Shown here: one piece after another, positions 16,677 to 25,710 of the stretch | How positions within the stretch are numbered: position 1 is the first letter of the stretch | How the letters are laid out: the number at the start of each line of letters is the position of its first letter | Notes under the pieces: generated by a model | What the model was told of the DNA's origin: nothing | Databases searched by the model: none | What the model saw: only the letters and a program-made list of their open reading frames with translations | Origin: an uncultured Bacilli bacterium | GTDB lineage: Bacteria > Bacillota_I > Bacilli_A > RF39 > UBA660 | Assembly: GCA_934130165.1 (NCBI GenBank) | Contig: CAKOXO010000003.1 | Coordinates: 62,001-126,000 of the forward strand | Length of the DNA: 64,000 bases | Reading direction: 5' to 3' | Made by a program: the position numbers and the translations under genes

Positions 16677-17124
16677 ATGATAAGTTTTAATAGATTAAAA
16701 GGTATTAGAGAAGATAATGATATAAACCAAGAACAAATGGCTAGAATACTAACTAAGTGTTAAGCGTTCAACTTACTCTTTATGGAAATTGGGAATTAAT
16801 ATCATCCCGTTAAAAAACTTGCGTGATTTTGCTGATTATTTTGATTTTTCTATTGATTACATTTTAGGACTAACAAATGATAGAAAGAACACTAATTTAA
16901 TTAAAGGATTAGATTTAATTAAACTTGGAAATAATATTAAACATTTAAGGAATAAAAAAGAATTATCTCAAGAGAATATAGATGATATGATTGGCGTTTC
17001 ACAAGCTTGTATAACAAGATATGAAAAGGGATTAATATGTATTTCAACTTCAAATTTATATAAATTATCCAAGAAATTTAAAGTTTCTTTAGCAGAGTTG
17101 TGTGGTAAAGTTAAAAAATCATAA
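16677..17124 (+). pseudogene. XRE-type regulator, disrupted by a one-base frameshift
   Basis: From ATG 16677 (TTAGGTGAT upstream) the frame encodes FNRLKGIREDNDINQEQMAR, the first half of an HTH, and stops at 16761-16763. The frame with a +1 offset continues as RSTYSLWKLGINIIPLKNLR, the second half of the same HTH, then FDFSIDYILGL. A second complete HTH follows (LRNKKELSQENIDDMIGVSQ, then ACITRYEKG) to the stop at 17124. One extra base near 16755-16764 explains the break. The intact protein would be a double-HTH repressor of about 149 residues. Confidence 0.7.
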
Positions 17125-17155
17125 TTATCTTTTAATTTCTACTTCATAATACTAA

Positions 17156-17190
17156 AAATATCTAGCCATTTATTGCTAGATATTTTTAAT
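17156..17190 (+). terminator. Terminator after the XRE pseudogene
   Basis: Arms AAATATCTAGC (17156-17166) and GCTAGATATTT (17175-17185) with an 8-base loop are followed by TTTTTAAT. It could also act on the minus strand for the NUDIX operon. Confidence 0.75.
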
Positions 17191-17273
17191 TCATTTTTTG
17201 CAATTTTCTAATTTTATATTAACTCTAAAGAAACGTTTAACCTATACCATTGTTTCGTAAAAATTTGTTAATG

Positions 17274-17762
17274 TTATTGTTCTAAATATTCCAAACAAAA
17301 TTTATAAAAATCAATATGTGGCGGTAAAAATAATCCTTCATCTATTAAATTATTTATTTCTTCAACAGATGCCCATTTAACTTCTTCTACTTCTTCTTCT
17401 TGAATAACAATCTCATCTAAATCAACATCTATTTTTAAATAATATATGTCTACAAAATCATCTTCTGTTTTTACTGTTTTAAATAATTCCAACTCTTTTG
17501 TGGATACAGACAATCCTAATTCTTCTTTTATTTCAGTTATAATGCCTTCTATACTACTTTCTCCTGCTTTTGGATGCCCACCAGTTGTAGACCACATATG
17601 ATATTTTTCTGGCACTGTCCTTTGAATTAAAAATTGACCTTTTGAATTCTGCATCCAAACAACAACAGTTATATAATATCTGCCTTTAGGAACTTCTTTT
17701 CCTTTTTCAATAACTTCACCAGTTTTTTGCTTATTTTCATCATATAAATCTCTCTTTTCCAT
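17274..17762 (-). CDS. NUDIX hydrolase
   Basis: A 162-residue protein with the NUDIX box GGHPKAGESSIEGIITEIKE followed by ELGL (about residues 60-85). The usual REUXEE is here TEIKEE, with the arginine replaced by threonine while the glutamates that bind metal remain. The N-terminal DLYDENKQKTGEVIEKG and the QFLIQRTVPEK segment resemble the IPP-isomerase/YfcD-type subgroup. It is the last gene of the glycan operon, 14 bases after the HAD gene. It probably hydrolyses a nucleoside diphosphate linked to some moiety; the substrate is unknown. Confidence 0.85.
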   Translation of the reverse strand: MEKRDLYDENKQKTGEVIEKGKEVPKGRYYITVVVWMQNSKGQFLIQRTVPEKYHMWSTTGGHPKAGESSIEGIITEIKEELGLSVSTKELELFKTVKTEDDFVDIYYLKIDVDLDEIVIQEEEVEEVKWASVEEINNLIDEGLFLPPHIDFYKFCLEYLEQ

Positions 17763-17775
17763 ATTAACCTCACTT

Positions 17776-18399
17776 TCATTTTAAAATATAAGATAAATTT
17801 AATAGTTCATCAAATTTATTAATTTCATAAATTGAATTATCTACTTTTCCAAAACCGTACTTAGCATAAACAAATGTAATATTGTTTTCTACTGAAGCAT
17901 TATAATCGCCAATTGTATCACCTACATATATTGCATTACTAAGATTGTTTCTTTTCATAATTAATTTTATATTACTTGCTTTATTATTTCCAGTATTTCC
18001 TGCACTTTCAAAATCAATAAAATACTTGCTTAAATTATAATAAGACAAAAATGATTCTATATAACCTTTTTGGCAATTGCTTACAATATATAAACTATTA
18101 TATAATGACAATTTTTGTAATGTTTCTTTTACTTTTGAATATAACTTTCCACCATACTTTAATATTTGATTAATTTCTTCTTTTTGACATGTATTTAAAA
18201 TATTTACTGCTTTTGTTTTATTAATATTTTTATTTATAAATAACCAATTGATTATTTCTACATTAGCAAGACCTAAAATATGTTTAACTTCTTCTAATGT
18301 TATTGAAATTTTTTCTTTTTTAAAAACGATTTCCCATGCTTTTAAAATTGTTTCCGAAGAATCCCACAATGTGCCATCAAGATCAAATATAATATTCAT
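17776..18399 (-). CDS. HAD-superfamily phosphatase (phosphoglycolate-phosphatase-like)
   Basis: A 207-residue protein with motif I FDLDGTLWDS at the N-terminus, a helical cap, motif II at VSNCQ, the lysine of motif III in NNKASNIK, and motif IV YVGDTIGDYNAS (about residue 160). It is a Mg-dependent small-molecule phosphatase. Inside this operon it could remove phosphate from a polyol or sugar phosphate, but the substrate is inferred only from context. Eight bases separate it from the NDK-like gene. Confidence 0.85.
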   Translation of the reverse strand: MNIIFDLDGTLWDSSETILKAWEIVFKKEKISITLEEVKHILGLANVEIINWLFINKNINKTKAVNILNTCQKEEINQILKYGGKLYSKVKETLQKLSLYNSLYIVSNCQKGYIESFLSYYNLSKYFIDFESAGNTGNNKASNIKLIMKRNNLSNAIYVGDTIGDYNASVENNITFVYAKYGFGKVDNSIYEINKFDELLNLSYILK

Positions 18400-18407
18400 A
18401 AATAATA

Positions 18408-19283
18408 TTATTTCCTTTTAATTTTTAATGAAATTTCTTCAAGATCTTGTTCATCGCAAAGAATTCCTAAATCTTTATTTATTTCATATCGATTAGGGAT
18501 ATGAACTGCTTGAGCAGAGTAAAAAAGTAAAGGATTATCCGCGATTTCATGACACCTATCAGAATCTATTTTTCCTCTGGCTAACATTCTATAAGCACCA
18601 ATTGGGTCTAAGGCAATATTTGCTTCTTTTGTAAATTCATTTTGAGAAACCAAATATTTTTTAAGTTCATTAAAAGCAATATCTCCCCTTAAAGTATTAG
18701 GAGTATAAATTCCATGTTTACCTTTATATCTAAATAAATAATCGCTTATTGTTTGAACTTCTAACTCATTTTTATTTCCAGTAAATACAAGCAAACAAAC
18801 ATCATTATCAATATAATTAAATGTTCTAGTAGGAAAATCAAGCATAGAATCTTGATGTTTCAAACCATGGTGATATAAAATCCAATATTGCTCAAAGCAA
18901 ACTTTAAAATCTTTTTCTAATAATAATTCTAATTTCAATGATTTTAAAAATTCTTTATATTTTTCTTTCGCTCCAAGTGTTTCTGGTCTTATTAATATCA
19001 TTCCTAAATCATCAAGATTGATTTCATTTGATATATTTATATTCGGCATAGTTGATAGTAAACCATTATATAACATATCTAACTTATCAATTCTTCTATT
19101 TTTTATAAGAGATGCTATGGTTTCACCATATATTCTTCTACTTAATTTATCATTTGCATATAGAAAATCATCAATTGATAATTCATCATTTTCCGATTTA
19201 TTAACAAAATCTAATCCAAAAATTTTTTCAATTTTTCTATAATTATCCAATAGGGGATAATAAACTTTTCTATCTTCCATCAT
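18408..19283 (-). CDS. NDK-fold-like protein of a glycan operon
   Basis: A 291-residue protein. Residues about 92-215 (MILIRPETLGAKEKYKEFLK, later VCLLVFTG, then YTPNTLRGDIAFNEL) follow the pattern of nucleoside diphosphate kinase (IKPD..., then PGTIRGDF). The catalytic histidine of true NDK (NxxHxSD) is not found at the expected place after the RGD segment. That region instead gives QAVHIPNRYEINKD later on. Additional N-terminal sequence of about 90 residues precedes the fold. It may be a specialised phosphotransferase or a non-catalytic relative. It overlaps the upstream glycosyltransferase by 14 bases. Confidence 0.5.
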   Translation of the reverse strand: MMEDRKVYYPLLDNYRKIEKIFGLDFVNKSENDELSIDDFLYANDKLSRRIYGETIASLIKNRRIDKLDMLYNGLLSTMPNINISNEINLDDLGMILIRPETLGAKEKYKEFLKSLKLELLLEKDFKVCFEQYWILYHHGLKHQDSMLDFPTRTFNYIDNDVCLLVFTGNKNELEVQTISDYLFRYKGKHGIYTPNTLRGDIAFNELKKYLVSQNEFTKEANIALDPIGAYRMLARGKIDSDRCHEIADNPLLFYSAQAVHIPNRYEINKDLGILCDEQDLEEISLKIKRK

Positions 19284-20418
19284 TTACAACCTCTATATAT
19301 CTTCGAGCAAATAAATCTAAATCATATTTTTTAAGCCACTCTTTTGATACTTTCTTTCTTTCATTTTTAAAATTTTCAACATTGTTTCTTAGTAACACTG
19401 CTAAATCTTTATTATTTTCAAAAAAGAAATAATTTGTAGTTTCTGTTGCTATTTCGTGTAAAGTCGGTATATTTGATAAAATTGTTGGAATTCCTAAATA
19501 TAATGATTCTAATGCTGAATAACCAAAACTTTCAGATTTACTTGGTATTAAGACTAAATCTGTAACTTTATATCCTTCATTGATATGATCAAACTTAACA
19601 AATTTTGCATTAATACCATATTTTTTTGCAATGTTTTTTAAAATTTCAATATTATTTTTGTATTGGATGTCAATACCTGTAAAAATAACTTGATATTTAT
19701 CTCTTTCAATTTTATCAAGATAAGATAATGATTCTAAAATTAAATGTGGTCTTTTTTGTATTATTTCTAATCTACTTGGTAATAATATTTTTATTTTATT
19801 TTTATCTAACTGATATTTTTTTATTAATTGATCAGTACTTTTATTACACCTAAGCCTATCAATATCCAAAGCATGTGGTATAAAAACTACATTTTTTGAT
19901 AATAAATTAGTCCAATATTTACAATAATATGAAGATGGAGTTACAAAATAAGTAGGATAATTATTTATTTCTTTTTTCATAATTGAAATCATAGTATTAA
20001 ATTCATCATCACTATTTAAAATAATAAATTCCTCATAATTTGAATGTAAAGTAAAAATCCTTTTGTGTTTTTCCCAACATTTTAAAAATATATGAGAATT
20101 TAATTGAATAAAATCGTAATTATCACAATTTATTTTTTTCTCTAGTTCAAATGAAATTTTTTTATAAGTTTCTATATTATTAAGTTTACCAAATTTTTTT
20201 GTTATCATATATTCATCTGCTATTATTCCACTACCGAACAAGTCAATACTTATATAATTGACATTATCTTTTCTATAACTTTTACCAGAAAGCATATAAA
20301 CATCAACACTATATCCTAATCTTGATAATGATAGAGACAAGTCTTGAACAAATCTTTCTGTACCACCAACAGATTCTTCTGATATAAACCACGGATTAAT
20401 TATCGCTATCTTCATCAT
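19270..20418 (-). CDS. GT4-family glycosyltransferase
   Basis: A 382-residue two-domain GT-B enzyme. The N-terminal VGGTERFVQDLSLSLSRLGY is the acceptor-side glycine-rich loop. In the C-terminal domain LIPSKSESFGYSALESLYLG supplies the EX7E motif that binds the nucleotide sugar, with the upstream ILLPSRLEIIQKRP strand. It transfers a sugar to a glycan or lipid acceptor at the cytoplasmic face; donor and acceptor are unknown. The start overlaps the upstream glycosyltransferase gene by 23 bases. GGAGAAGATAA precedes the ATG. Confidence 0.88.
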   Translation of the reverse strand: MMKIAIINPWFISEESVGGTERFVQDLSLSLSRLGYSVDVYMLSGKSYRKDNVNYISIDLFGSGIIADEYMITKKFGKLNNIETYKKISFELEKKINCDNYDFIQLNSHIFLKCWEKHKRIFTLHSNYEEFIILNSDDEFNTMISIMKKEINNYPTYFVTPSSYYCKYWTNLLSKNVVFIPHALDIDRLRCNKSTDQLIKKYQLDKNKIKILLPSRLEIIQKRPHLILESLSYLDKIERDKYQVIFTGIDIQYKNNIEILKNIAKKYGINAKFVKFDHINEGYKVTDLVLIPSKSESFGYSALESLYLGIPTILSNIPTLHEIATETTNYFFFENNKDLAVLLRNNVENFKNERKKVSKEWLKKYDLDLFARRYIEVVNDGR

Positions 20419-21436
20419 TTATCTTCTCCTTATAACTTTTTATTATATTTTTCACATATAAATCTTTTGTATATTTCTTTGATACTTCAAATGCTTTCTT
20501 ACTCATCGAATAATATTCTTTTTCTCGAATATCAAATTTTATTGGTTGAGTATTAGGTTCAATAACATATCCTATCTTTTCAGTTTCAACAATTTTAGAA
20601 AAACCAAATATTGTTGACAATATAACTGGTTTACCTCTTGCTATTCCATCTATTAATGAATTGGGAATATCTTTTGTTAATTTTTTTTGTATTGGATATA
20701 CAACAAAATCACATTTATCAAATTCTTCAATAAGTTCTTTTTCAGTTACATCTAATAGTTTAACCCTATTTTCTAAATTTCTACTCCTTATTTCCTCAAT
20801 AAATTTTGCTGTCTTATCATCTCTTAATAAAACTGTTAAATAAAAATTCTTATTAATAACTAATAAATTTAATAAATATATTAATCCTCTTTCTGACAAA
20901 GGATCTCCTTCTGCATTATTCCAACTTGCAAATAATAAGTTAACATGAGATAAGTCTATCTTTTTCTCATTATTTTTTCTTGGAACTTTTGCAGGTGTAT
21001 AAGACACATATACTTGTGATTTTTTAAACCCATATTGAATCAATTTTTCCTTATGATAATCAGATTCAACAAATATACCAGATAAATTTTTATACTTTTT
21101 CAAATGATTGGCATATTCATGATATGGTTCACGATACATTGATATATATAGTTTTCTTGTAGATAAATTACAAATTAATCTTTTATATAATGATGGTTCT
21201 TCTTCAAAAATATGGATATCATCTTTACAAAAAAACACATAAAATGGTAAAAGTACATTATATAAAATCGGTGGATAGATATATATTTTATCTAATCTGT
21301 CCTCTTTTTGAAATGCTTTTTGTTTCATAAATCTTGTAGCAGAAACAATCTTACCGCCTGTTTTATTTAATAAATATTCCATTTGATTTGAAACAGCTTC
21401 CTTGTTTCTCTTAAAAAAATCATTAATTATAAGCAT
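20396..21436 (-). CDS. Glycosyltransferase, GT-B fold
   Basis: A protein of about 346 residues of GT-B type. The C-terminal domain has LLFASWNNAEGDPLSERGLI, then CDFVVYPIQKKLTKDIPNSL and GIARGKPVILS, a GT4-like nucleotide-sugar site. The acidic EX7E residue is less clear than in the neighbour. ATG 21436 is preferred (GTGGTGATAT upstream) over a GTG four codons before. It overlaps the 3' end of the dehydrogenase gene by 14 bases, a sign of tight translational coupling. Confidence 0.75.
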   Translation of the reverse strand: MLIINDFFKRNKEAVSNQMEYLLNKTGGKIVSATRFMKQKAFQKEDRLDKIYIYPPILYNVLLPFYVFFCKDDIHIFEEEPSLYKRLICNLSTRKLYISMYREPYHEYANHLKKYKNLSGIFVESDYHKEKLIQYGFKKSQVYVSYTPAKVPRKNNEKKIDLSHVNLLFASWNNAEGDPLSERGLIYLLNLLVINKNFYLTVLLRDDKTAKFIEEIRSRNLENRVKLLDVTEKELIEEFDKCDFVVYPIQKKLTKDIPNSLIDGIARGKPVILSTIFGFSKIVETEKIGYVIEPNTQPIKFDIREKEYYSMSKKAFEVSKKYTKDLYVKNIIKSYKEKINDEDSDN

Positions 21437-22439
21437 ATATATCACCACTTACTATTTTATAAAATTCATCTAAAATTTCATTAATAAATTTATCATCTCG
21501 ATTATAAATATCTACAATCGAATATCTATCTGGTCTTGTTTTTAATGTTTTCAAAATTTTAAACAAAAACTTCCGAGTTATTCCTTTTTCTTCTAAATTA
21601 TTTAAAACTCCTATTTTTAAAAGGGTATCATAAATTTCTTTAGAAGGTTGTTTTTGAATTAAAGACATAATAATAATTGAAATTGAAACAGAAATTCCAT
21701 GATGTATTTTAATGTGTTGTTCAATTTCTTTTGCCAAAATATGTTCTGATCCACTTTCTGGCCTTCCAGTACCATAAATATTTGTTATTAAGCCAGCATT
21801 TCCTACTATTTTATAAATTTGTTCAATGTTTTTTTCTACTTCTTTTGGTGACTTATTTTTTACAAACAACAATGTCTCTTTTAATAATTCAGTTGCTTGA
21901 TTAAAAATTTCCTTATCTATCTTTTCTATATTATTGTTATCTGCAATTTTCCAATCATATAATGCAGTATATATAGAAAAAATATCAACTAATCCATATA
22001 AATTATATTTAGAAGATTTTCTTAAAAAATCACAATCAATTATAATTTCATCTGGCATTTTAGCAGAAAGTGTCGTTTTATTTCCATTAACGATTAATGC
22101 AACTTTGTTAGTTGAGTATACATTTGTAGAAAGCATAGATGGTATAGCGATTAATTTTTTATTCATTACATAGGAAATATATTTACCAATGTCAATAGCA
22201 CTACCGCCACCCAGTGCAACTATTAATTTTAGATTATTAGGAAAACCCTTAATCTTTTCGCCGATAATACTAATGTTTTTAGAAAGTTCCGTTGTACTAA
22301 TTAAATTAGCATTAAACTCATTACCACCATTAACCTTTTTTAATGAAGTAAGAGAGTAAATCAGTAAAGTTTCATTTGTTAAATTTGAAATAAAATCTCC
22401 AACTTTTTCATATTTAGTTATTTTTTTAAAGTCATCCAT
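21423..22439 (-). CDS. Glycerol-1-phosphate-dehydrogenase-like Fe/Zn alcohol dehydrogenase
   Basis: A 338-residue member of the dehydroquinate-synthase/iron-alcohol-dehydrogenase superfamily. IVALGGGSAIDIGKYISY is the NAD(P)-binding GGGS motif (about residue 73). A metal aspartate lies in YGLVDIFSIY, and metal histidines lie in SGSEHILAKEIE and IKIHHGIS. The GRPESGSEH stretch is typical of the sn-glycerol-1-phosphate dehydrogenase/AraM group, which reduces dihydroxyacetone phosphate. Its place between a nucleotidyltransferase-like protein and glycosyltransferases suggests it makes a polyol phosphate for a surface polymer. Confidence 0.75.
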   Translation of the reverse strand: MDDFKKITKYEKVGDFISNLTNETLLIYSLTSLKKVNGGNEFNANLISTTELSKNISIIGEKIKGFPNNLKLIVALGGGSAIDIGKYISYVMNKKLIAIPSMLSTNVYSTNKVALIVNGNKTTLSAKMPDEIIIDCDFLRKSSKYNLYGLVDIFSIYTALYDWKIADNNNIEKIDKEIFNQATELLKETLLFVKNKSPKEVEKNIEQIYKIVGNAGLITNIYGTGRPESGSEHILAKEIEQHIKIHHGISVSISIIIMSLIQKQPSKEIYDTLLKIGVLNNLEEKGITRKFLFKILKTLKTRPDRYSIVDIYNRDDKFINEILDEFYKIVSGDIYAYN

Positions 22440-22449
22440 ATTTCTACTC

Positions 22450-24582
22450 CTATATATTTATATACTTATTTTTTATAATTGAATAAACTTCTTTAGGTAC
22501 TAATTTTTTTAATAAATCAAAATCTTTATCAGAGATTGCTTTTCTGACAGTTTTTGCACTGATTATTTTACCATCTTCTTCAAATCTAGGTATAATGAAC
22601 AATTCAATATTATAATTTGGTAAAATTTCCATTAAATTTCTATTATATTGTTGAGTAACTTTGTCTACTGGCTCATCACCTACAAACCTCTTTGAAATAT
22701 TTAATATTGGCGCAACATAATTTGTAAACAATTCAATATCAAGTGATGCATCAACTTCGATTTCAGAATTAGTTTCTTTTTCAAAATAAGCTTGAAAAGT
22801 CATAAACGTACCAAATATAGTTCCACTTTCCAAAATAACTACATTGGGTATTTTTTTACAACTTTCTATTGCCATTTTGTACCTATCTTCAAATTTAAAA
22901 TATGATCTATCTTCTTGTACAATAAATACATATAAAGTTTCTACTTTCTTTGATGCATATTCAATCAACTTTAAATGTCCATAAGTAAATGGATTGCAAT
23001 TCATCATAATTGCTCCATTATTCTTTGTGTTTCTTTTTTTGGATTCTAAAAACTTTAAATATTCAATTAATTTTTGATTCTTTATTGATTCTTTGTTTTT
23101 GTTAATATTTGCTTTTTTAACAAGTATATTACTATCTTGTATATTATTGTTTTTTAAGACACTTTTAATATTATCAAAAATATATTTTGTAATAATCTCA
23201 TTTGCTTTTGCATTACAATGTACTGGTTCTCCCATAAAATAATCGTGAAAAGATGTTTTACTATTTATAGCATCTGAAAAATTATAAATTTTATTTATTC
23301 CTATCTTTTCTAACTCTTTTCTCTCATCTGGACTTACAACAAAAATGAACATATCATTTTTATGAATACTTAATGAATCGGCTGTTCTTATATTCTCATA
23401 AAAATCTATAGCTCTAGCACCATAATTATTTACTTCATAATTATACTTATAATTATTTAATTTTTTTTGTAATAAACTTGGAATTGTATTTTCATCATTA
23501 ACAACTGCTCCATATACAATACAAGCACCAAATATGTTTATTTTATTTTTATAAAATCCATTTTTATTTTCAGTATATCTTAAACCATTAATTACTTTAC
23601 AATATTCATTGTTAGAATCTGCTAAATAACAAACCCCATTTTTTAAAATACTCCCTGTCATTTCACTTCTGGATTTAATAAAATCTGCTGTAAAGTTTTT
23701 TCCTAAGACTTTTTTTACTATTTTATAAATTTCTGGATTATCTAAGTTAGAATAATAATAACGATAATGTTTATCAAAAGATATTCTCAACTTTTCATTA
23801 AATGATAAATTATTTAATGTTTCTGGTGTTTGAAATTCGAATATGTAACAATTAAAGTTGGGATTATTATAGAACTTTTTAAAGTTAATTAATTCTGAAT
23901 AATCACATAATTCCTTTATAGATATAAATTTTCCGTATGAAATGTTTGTGTTATATTTTTGCAAATCATATATCCACTTTTTATAATCAAGATTTATATT
24001 ATCTGTATCAATAATCAATGTATTGTTTTTATTAATTATTGAAATAAAATCGTTCCTATTACTATCAAGTTTAAAACATTTAAAACCAGTATTAATAATA
24101 ATATAATTATATAGTAAGCTTTTTAGATTTCCCATAACATATATTTCTTTAAATTTATATTTATTTAATGTCATTGCAACCTTATTATTATCTTTGTATA
24201 AAATATTCCATCTATTTTTTGTAATCCATAATTCATCACTATTTTTATTTAATTTTAATTCATATAAAAGATTGTTATCATTATCCAACACCGGCAAGTA
24301 ATTAAAATTAGTATTTTTAAATTTTTGCTCTATAATTTGGTTATTATCATCTTTGTTAATAAAAACAAAATCTTTAATAAACATTTTTTGTAAATCAAAT
24401 TTATTATTTAAAAAACTTTCATAGGTAACAAAAAATTTTAATTTTTTATTATTAGTTACATATATATTACTATCGTTATTAAAAAAATGATTAACAATCA
24501 AATTATATACATAACTTTCATCTGCATTAATTTTGCTTTCATCAATTATAAATAATTTTTCTTTTTCAATGTTCCATTTCAT
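22450..24582 (-). CDS. SGNH-like plus citrate-lyase-ligase-like adenylyltransferase fusion
   Basis: A soluble protein of about 710 residues and at least three parts. The N-terminus (to about 330) has a short CBS-like patch (FNYLPVLDNDNNLLYE) and no other recognisable fold. The middle (about 335-470; NIFGACIVYGAVVNDENTIP, then NNYGAR and HCNAKANEI) resembles an SGNH hydrolase fold. The C-terminus (about 505-705) matches the nucleotidyltransferase part of citrate lyase ligase: MMNCNPFTYGHLKLIEYAS (the HxGH-type motif), RFVGDEPVDKVTQQYN and ISAKTVRKAI. It is the first gene of the operon. ATG 24582 is chosen because AGGGGT lies upstream; the frame is open further but lacks a ribosome site. Confidence 0.65.
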   Translation of the reverse strand: MKWNIEKEKLFIIDESKINADESYVYNLIVNHFFNNDSNIYVTNNKKLKFFVTYESFLNNKFDLQKMFIKDFVFINKDDNNQIIEQKFKNTNFNYLPVLDNDNNLLYELKLNKNSDELWITKNRWNILYKDNNKVAMTLNKYKFKEIYVMGNLKSLLYNYIIINTGFKCFKLDSNRNDFISIINKNNTLIIDTDNINLDYKKWIYDLQKYNTNISYGKFISIKELCDYSELINFKKFYNNPNFNCYIFEFQTPETLNNLSFNEKLRISFDKHYRYYYSNLDNPEIYKIVKKVLGKNFTADFIKSRSEMTGSILKNGVCYLADSNNEYCKVINGLRYTENKNGFYKNKINIFGACIVYGAVVNDENTIPSLLQKKLNNYKYNYEVNNYGARAIDFYENIRTADSLSIHKNDMFIFVVSPDERKELEKIGINKIYNFSDAINSKTSFHDYFMGEPVHCNAKANEIITKYIFDNIKSVLKNNNIQDSNILVKKANINKNKESIKNQKLIEYLKFLESKKRNTKNNGAIMMNCNPFTYGHLKLIEYASKKVETLYVFIVQEDRSYFKFEDRYKMAIESCKKIPNVVILESGTIFGTFMTFQAYFEKETNSEIEVDASLDIELFTNYVAPILNISKRFVGDEPVDKVTQQYNRNLMEILPNYNIELFIIPRFEEDGKIISAKTVRKAISDKDFDLLKKLVPKEVYSIIKNKYINI

Positions 24583-24690
24583 ATTTCTGACCCCTACTAT
24601 GTAAATTATACAATATTTTACACACAACATCAACAACTGCTTGCTATTTTTAGTTATATTCTATATGCTGTTTTTTGTACTTTTACAATA

Positions 24691-24840
24691 CTATCTTCCT
24701 ATATCATTTTCTTTACTTTTATTATTCTGTATTATATCAATATCTTCATTATCAAGTATATATTCATTATATAAATCATTGATAATTTCATCATATTTAT
24801 CAGTAGAGAAGAATTTATTTTGTAAGAATTCTATGAATTT
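24691..24840 (-). pseudogene. ORF remnant following the truncated recombinase
   Basis: A 50-codon open frame without start codon, in a different frame from the recombinase, begins just where the recombinase frame ends. It encodes a charged helical tail (FLQNKFFSTDKYDEIINDLY, then NEYILDNEDIDI). This looks like the C-terminal end of a gene whose middle has been deleted; it may or may not belong to the same recombinase. Confidence 0.4.
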
Positions 24841-25427
24841 CCTTCGTGATATAAATTAAATATTCTTATTACTTGATCTTTGTTAGTCTCATCAATTACC
24901 AATTTCTTATTTTCATGTTTATAACCAAAAGGTGCTTTATGAGGAATATTACCAGCTTTAATTGCTCCAGCTAAGCCTATTTTAGTTCTTTCACTTGTTC
25001 TTTCTATTTCATTTTGTGAAACTGTTGTTAAAAGTCGTGCAACCATTCTACCATTAGCACTTGTAGTATTTATATCATCATTAGCACAATCTAAATAAGC
25101 ATTATTATCTTCTAAAAATTTCATTATATCTTCCATATCATAAACTGAACGTGTAAGTCTATCTAGTTTTAATACAACAATAGTATTACATTTTTTATTT
25201 CTAATATCTTCTTTTAATTCTTCAAAAGCAGGTCTTTTATTACCAGTCTTAGCGCTTATTCCAGCATCCTTATATACTTTATAAATATCATAACCTTTAA
25301 ATTCGCACATAGCACGAAGTCGTTTTTCTTGTTCTGATAAACTAAATCCTTCACGTGCTTGATCTTCAGTTGATACTCTAATATAAATACCTGCTATCTT
25401 TTTTTCTTCATTCATATTTTTTAACAC
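24831..25427 (-). pseudogene. Serine recombinase, truncated after the catalytic domain
   Basis: 198 codons encode the resolvase/invertase catalytic domain: YIRVSTEDQAREGFSLSEQE with the nucleophilic serine, then KLDRLTRSVYDM and NEIERTSERTKIG. The start of the recombinase domain follows (PHKAPFGYKHENKKLV, then IRIFNLYHEG) and a stop ends it. Large serine integrases of this type are usually 450-550 residues, so the DNA-binding zinc-ribbon and coiled-coil parts are lost. It is a relic of a Tn916/ICE-type or phage integrase, not expected to be functional. A long hairpin lies upstream. Confidence 0.8.
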
Positions 25428-25483
25428 TTCCTTTCATATGTTTGGCACTTTAAATGGAAAAAGTTAAGTCTAATAATTAAAAA

Positions 25484-25531
25484 AGAGGCGACAAAGACTA
25501 TAAAATAATAACATGTCTTTGACGCCTCTTA
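25484..25531. repeat. 16-bp inverted repeat, strong hairpin next to recombinase relic
   Basis: The arms AAGAGGCGACAAAGAC and GTCTTTGACGCCTCTT pair at 15 of 16 positions around a 16-base spacer. On the minus strand TTTTTTAATT follows, so it can terminate transcription toward the recombinase. It may also mark the border of the lost element. Confidence 0.65.
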
Positions 25532-25710
25532 AAATTTTACATAGTATAGATTCACTAAATATATTAAATTTCATATCTATCAATCCCTAAATATAATACT
25601 TCTTTCTTGGTTAATTATTATATATTATTTCATCTAAAAGTCAAGACATATTGCTTATTTAAGTCAGCTTTAAGACATTTTTAAGAGAAGTTAGTACAAA
25701 ATATTATATT

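Noticed and set aside
24641..24859. Plus-strand hydrophobic ORF of 72 codons
   Set aside because: It has no ribosome site and lies opposite the recombinase remnant, whose frame looks more protein-like.
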